From an uncultured Flavobacteriaceae bacterium (lineage in GTDB: Bacteria > Bacteroidota > Bacteroidia > Flavobacteriales > Flavobacteriaceae): 23,150 bases of DNA. Shown here piece by piece: positions 23,149 through 23,150 of the stretch. A program made the translations under genes and the position numbers. Position 1 is the first letter of the stretch. Every line of letters starts with the position of its first letter. The notes below the pieces were generated by a model that worked only from the letters and a program-made list of their open reading frames with translations, was not told the origin of the DNA and made no database searches. The stretch spans positions 1 through 23,150 of the forward strand of contig CALZKX010000210.1 of NCBI GenBank assembly GCA_945788155.1, read 5' to 3'.

Positions 23149-23150
23149 TA

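Overview
The window is AT-rich DNA from a bacterium of the phylum Bacteroidota, most likely a marine member of the Flavobacteriaceae. The evidence is a giant secreted protein with a type IX secretion (T9SS) C-terminal sorting domain, promoters of the Bacteroidota type (minus-7 box TAnnTTTG), a DUF2911 lipoprotein, a four-helix-bundle (S23-type) gene, and A-rich leaders without clear Shine-Dalgarno sites. All convincing genes except one small secreted protein (5651-6304) lie on the minus strand, so the window reads biologically from right to left.

Right end (23150 to 16759): mnmE, encoding the tRNA-modifying GTPase, is followed by a 1586-residue T9SS cargo protein with choice-of-anchor D, GEVED and LamG-like modules. 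A 594-base gene-free stretch (16165-16758) follows; it contains a GC-rich palindrome that looks like a REP element.

Middle (16164 to 7712): a compact signalling cluster of five genes. In order of transcription these are a kinase-less 7-TM/four-PAS sensor, a CHASE-PAS-PAS histidine kinase, a single-domain response regulator, a REC-GAF-PAS-AAA+-Fis sigma54 activator whose start overlaps the regulator's stop by one base, and a small STAS-like protein. Between the last two genes there is a near-consensus sigma54 promoter. Two related palindromes lie upstream of it, their centres 42 bp (four helical turns) apart. The cluster therefore appears to be a complete circuit: membrane sensing, phosphorelay, sigma54 activator, then a STAS-like output protein made from the adjacent promoter.

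Left part (7248 to 1): a DUF2911 lipoprotein, two stretches with possible decayed coding sequence, the lone plus-strand secreted protein, and then a sulfur-metabolism island. The island consists of a Crp/Fnr regulator, a YeeE/YedE plus DUF6691 transporter pair, a fused 4Fe-4S/NrfD electron-transfer subunit and a molybdopterin oxidoreductase running off the left edge. The lack of Tat signals and the overall composition suggest a cytoplasm-facing SoeABC-like (sulfite-oxidising) or related sulfur oxidoreductase. Two promoters in the island each carry a GTAAC-n4-GTTAC site centred exactly 32 bp from the centre of the minus-7 box, which makes the neighbouring Crp/Fnr protein the obvious candidate regulator. 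The operon is interrupted between the FeS/NrfD gene and the molybdo gene by an S23-type four-helix-bundle gene flanked by imperfect inverted repeats. This looks like a small inserted cassette.
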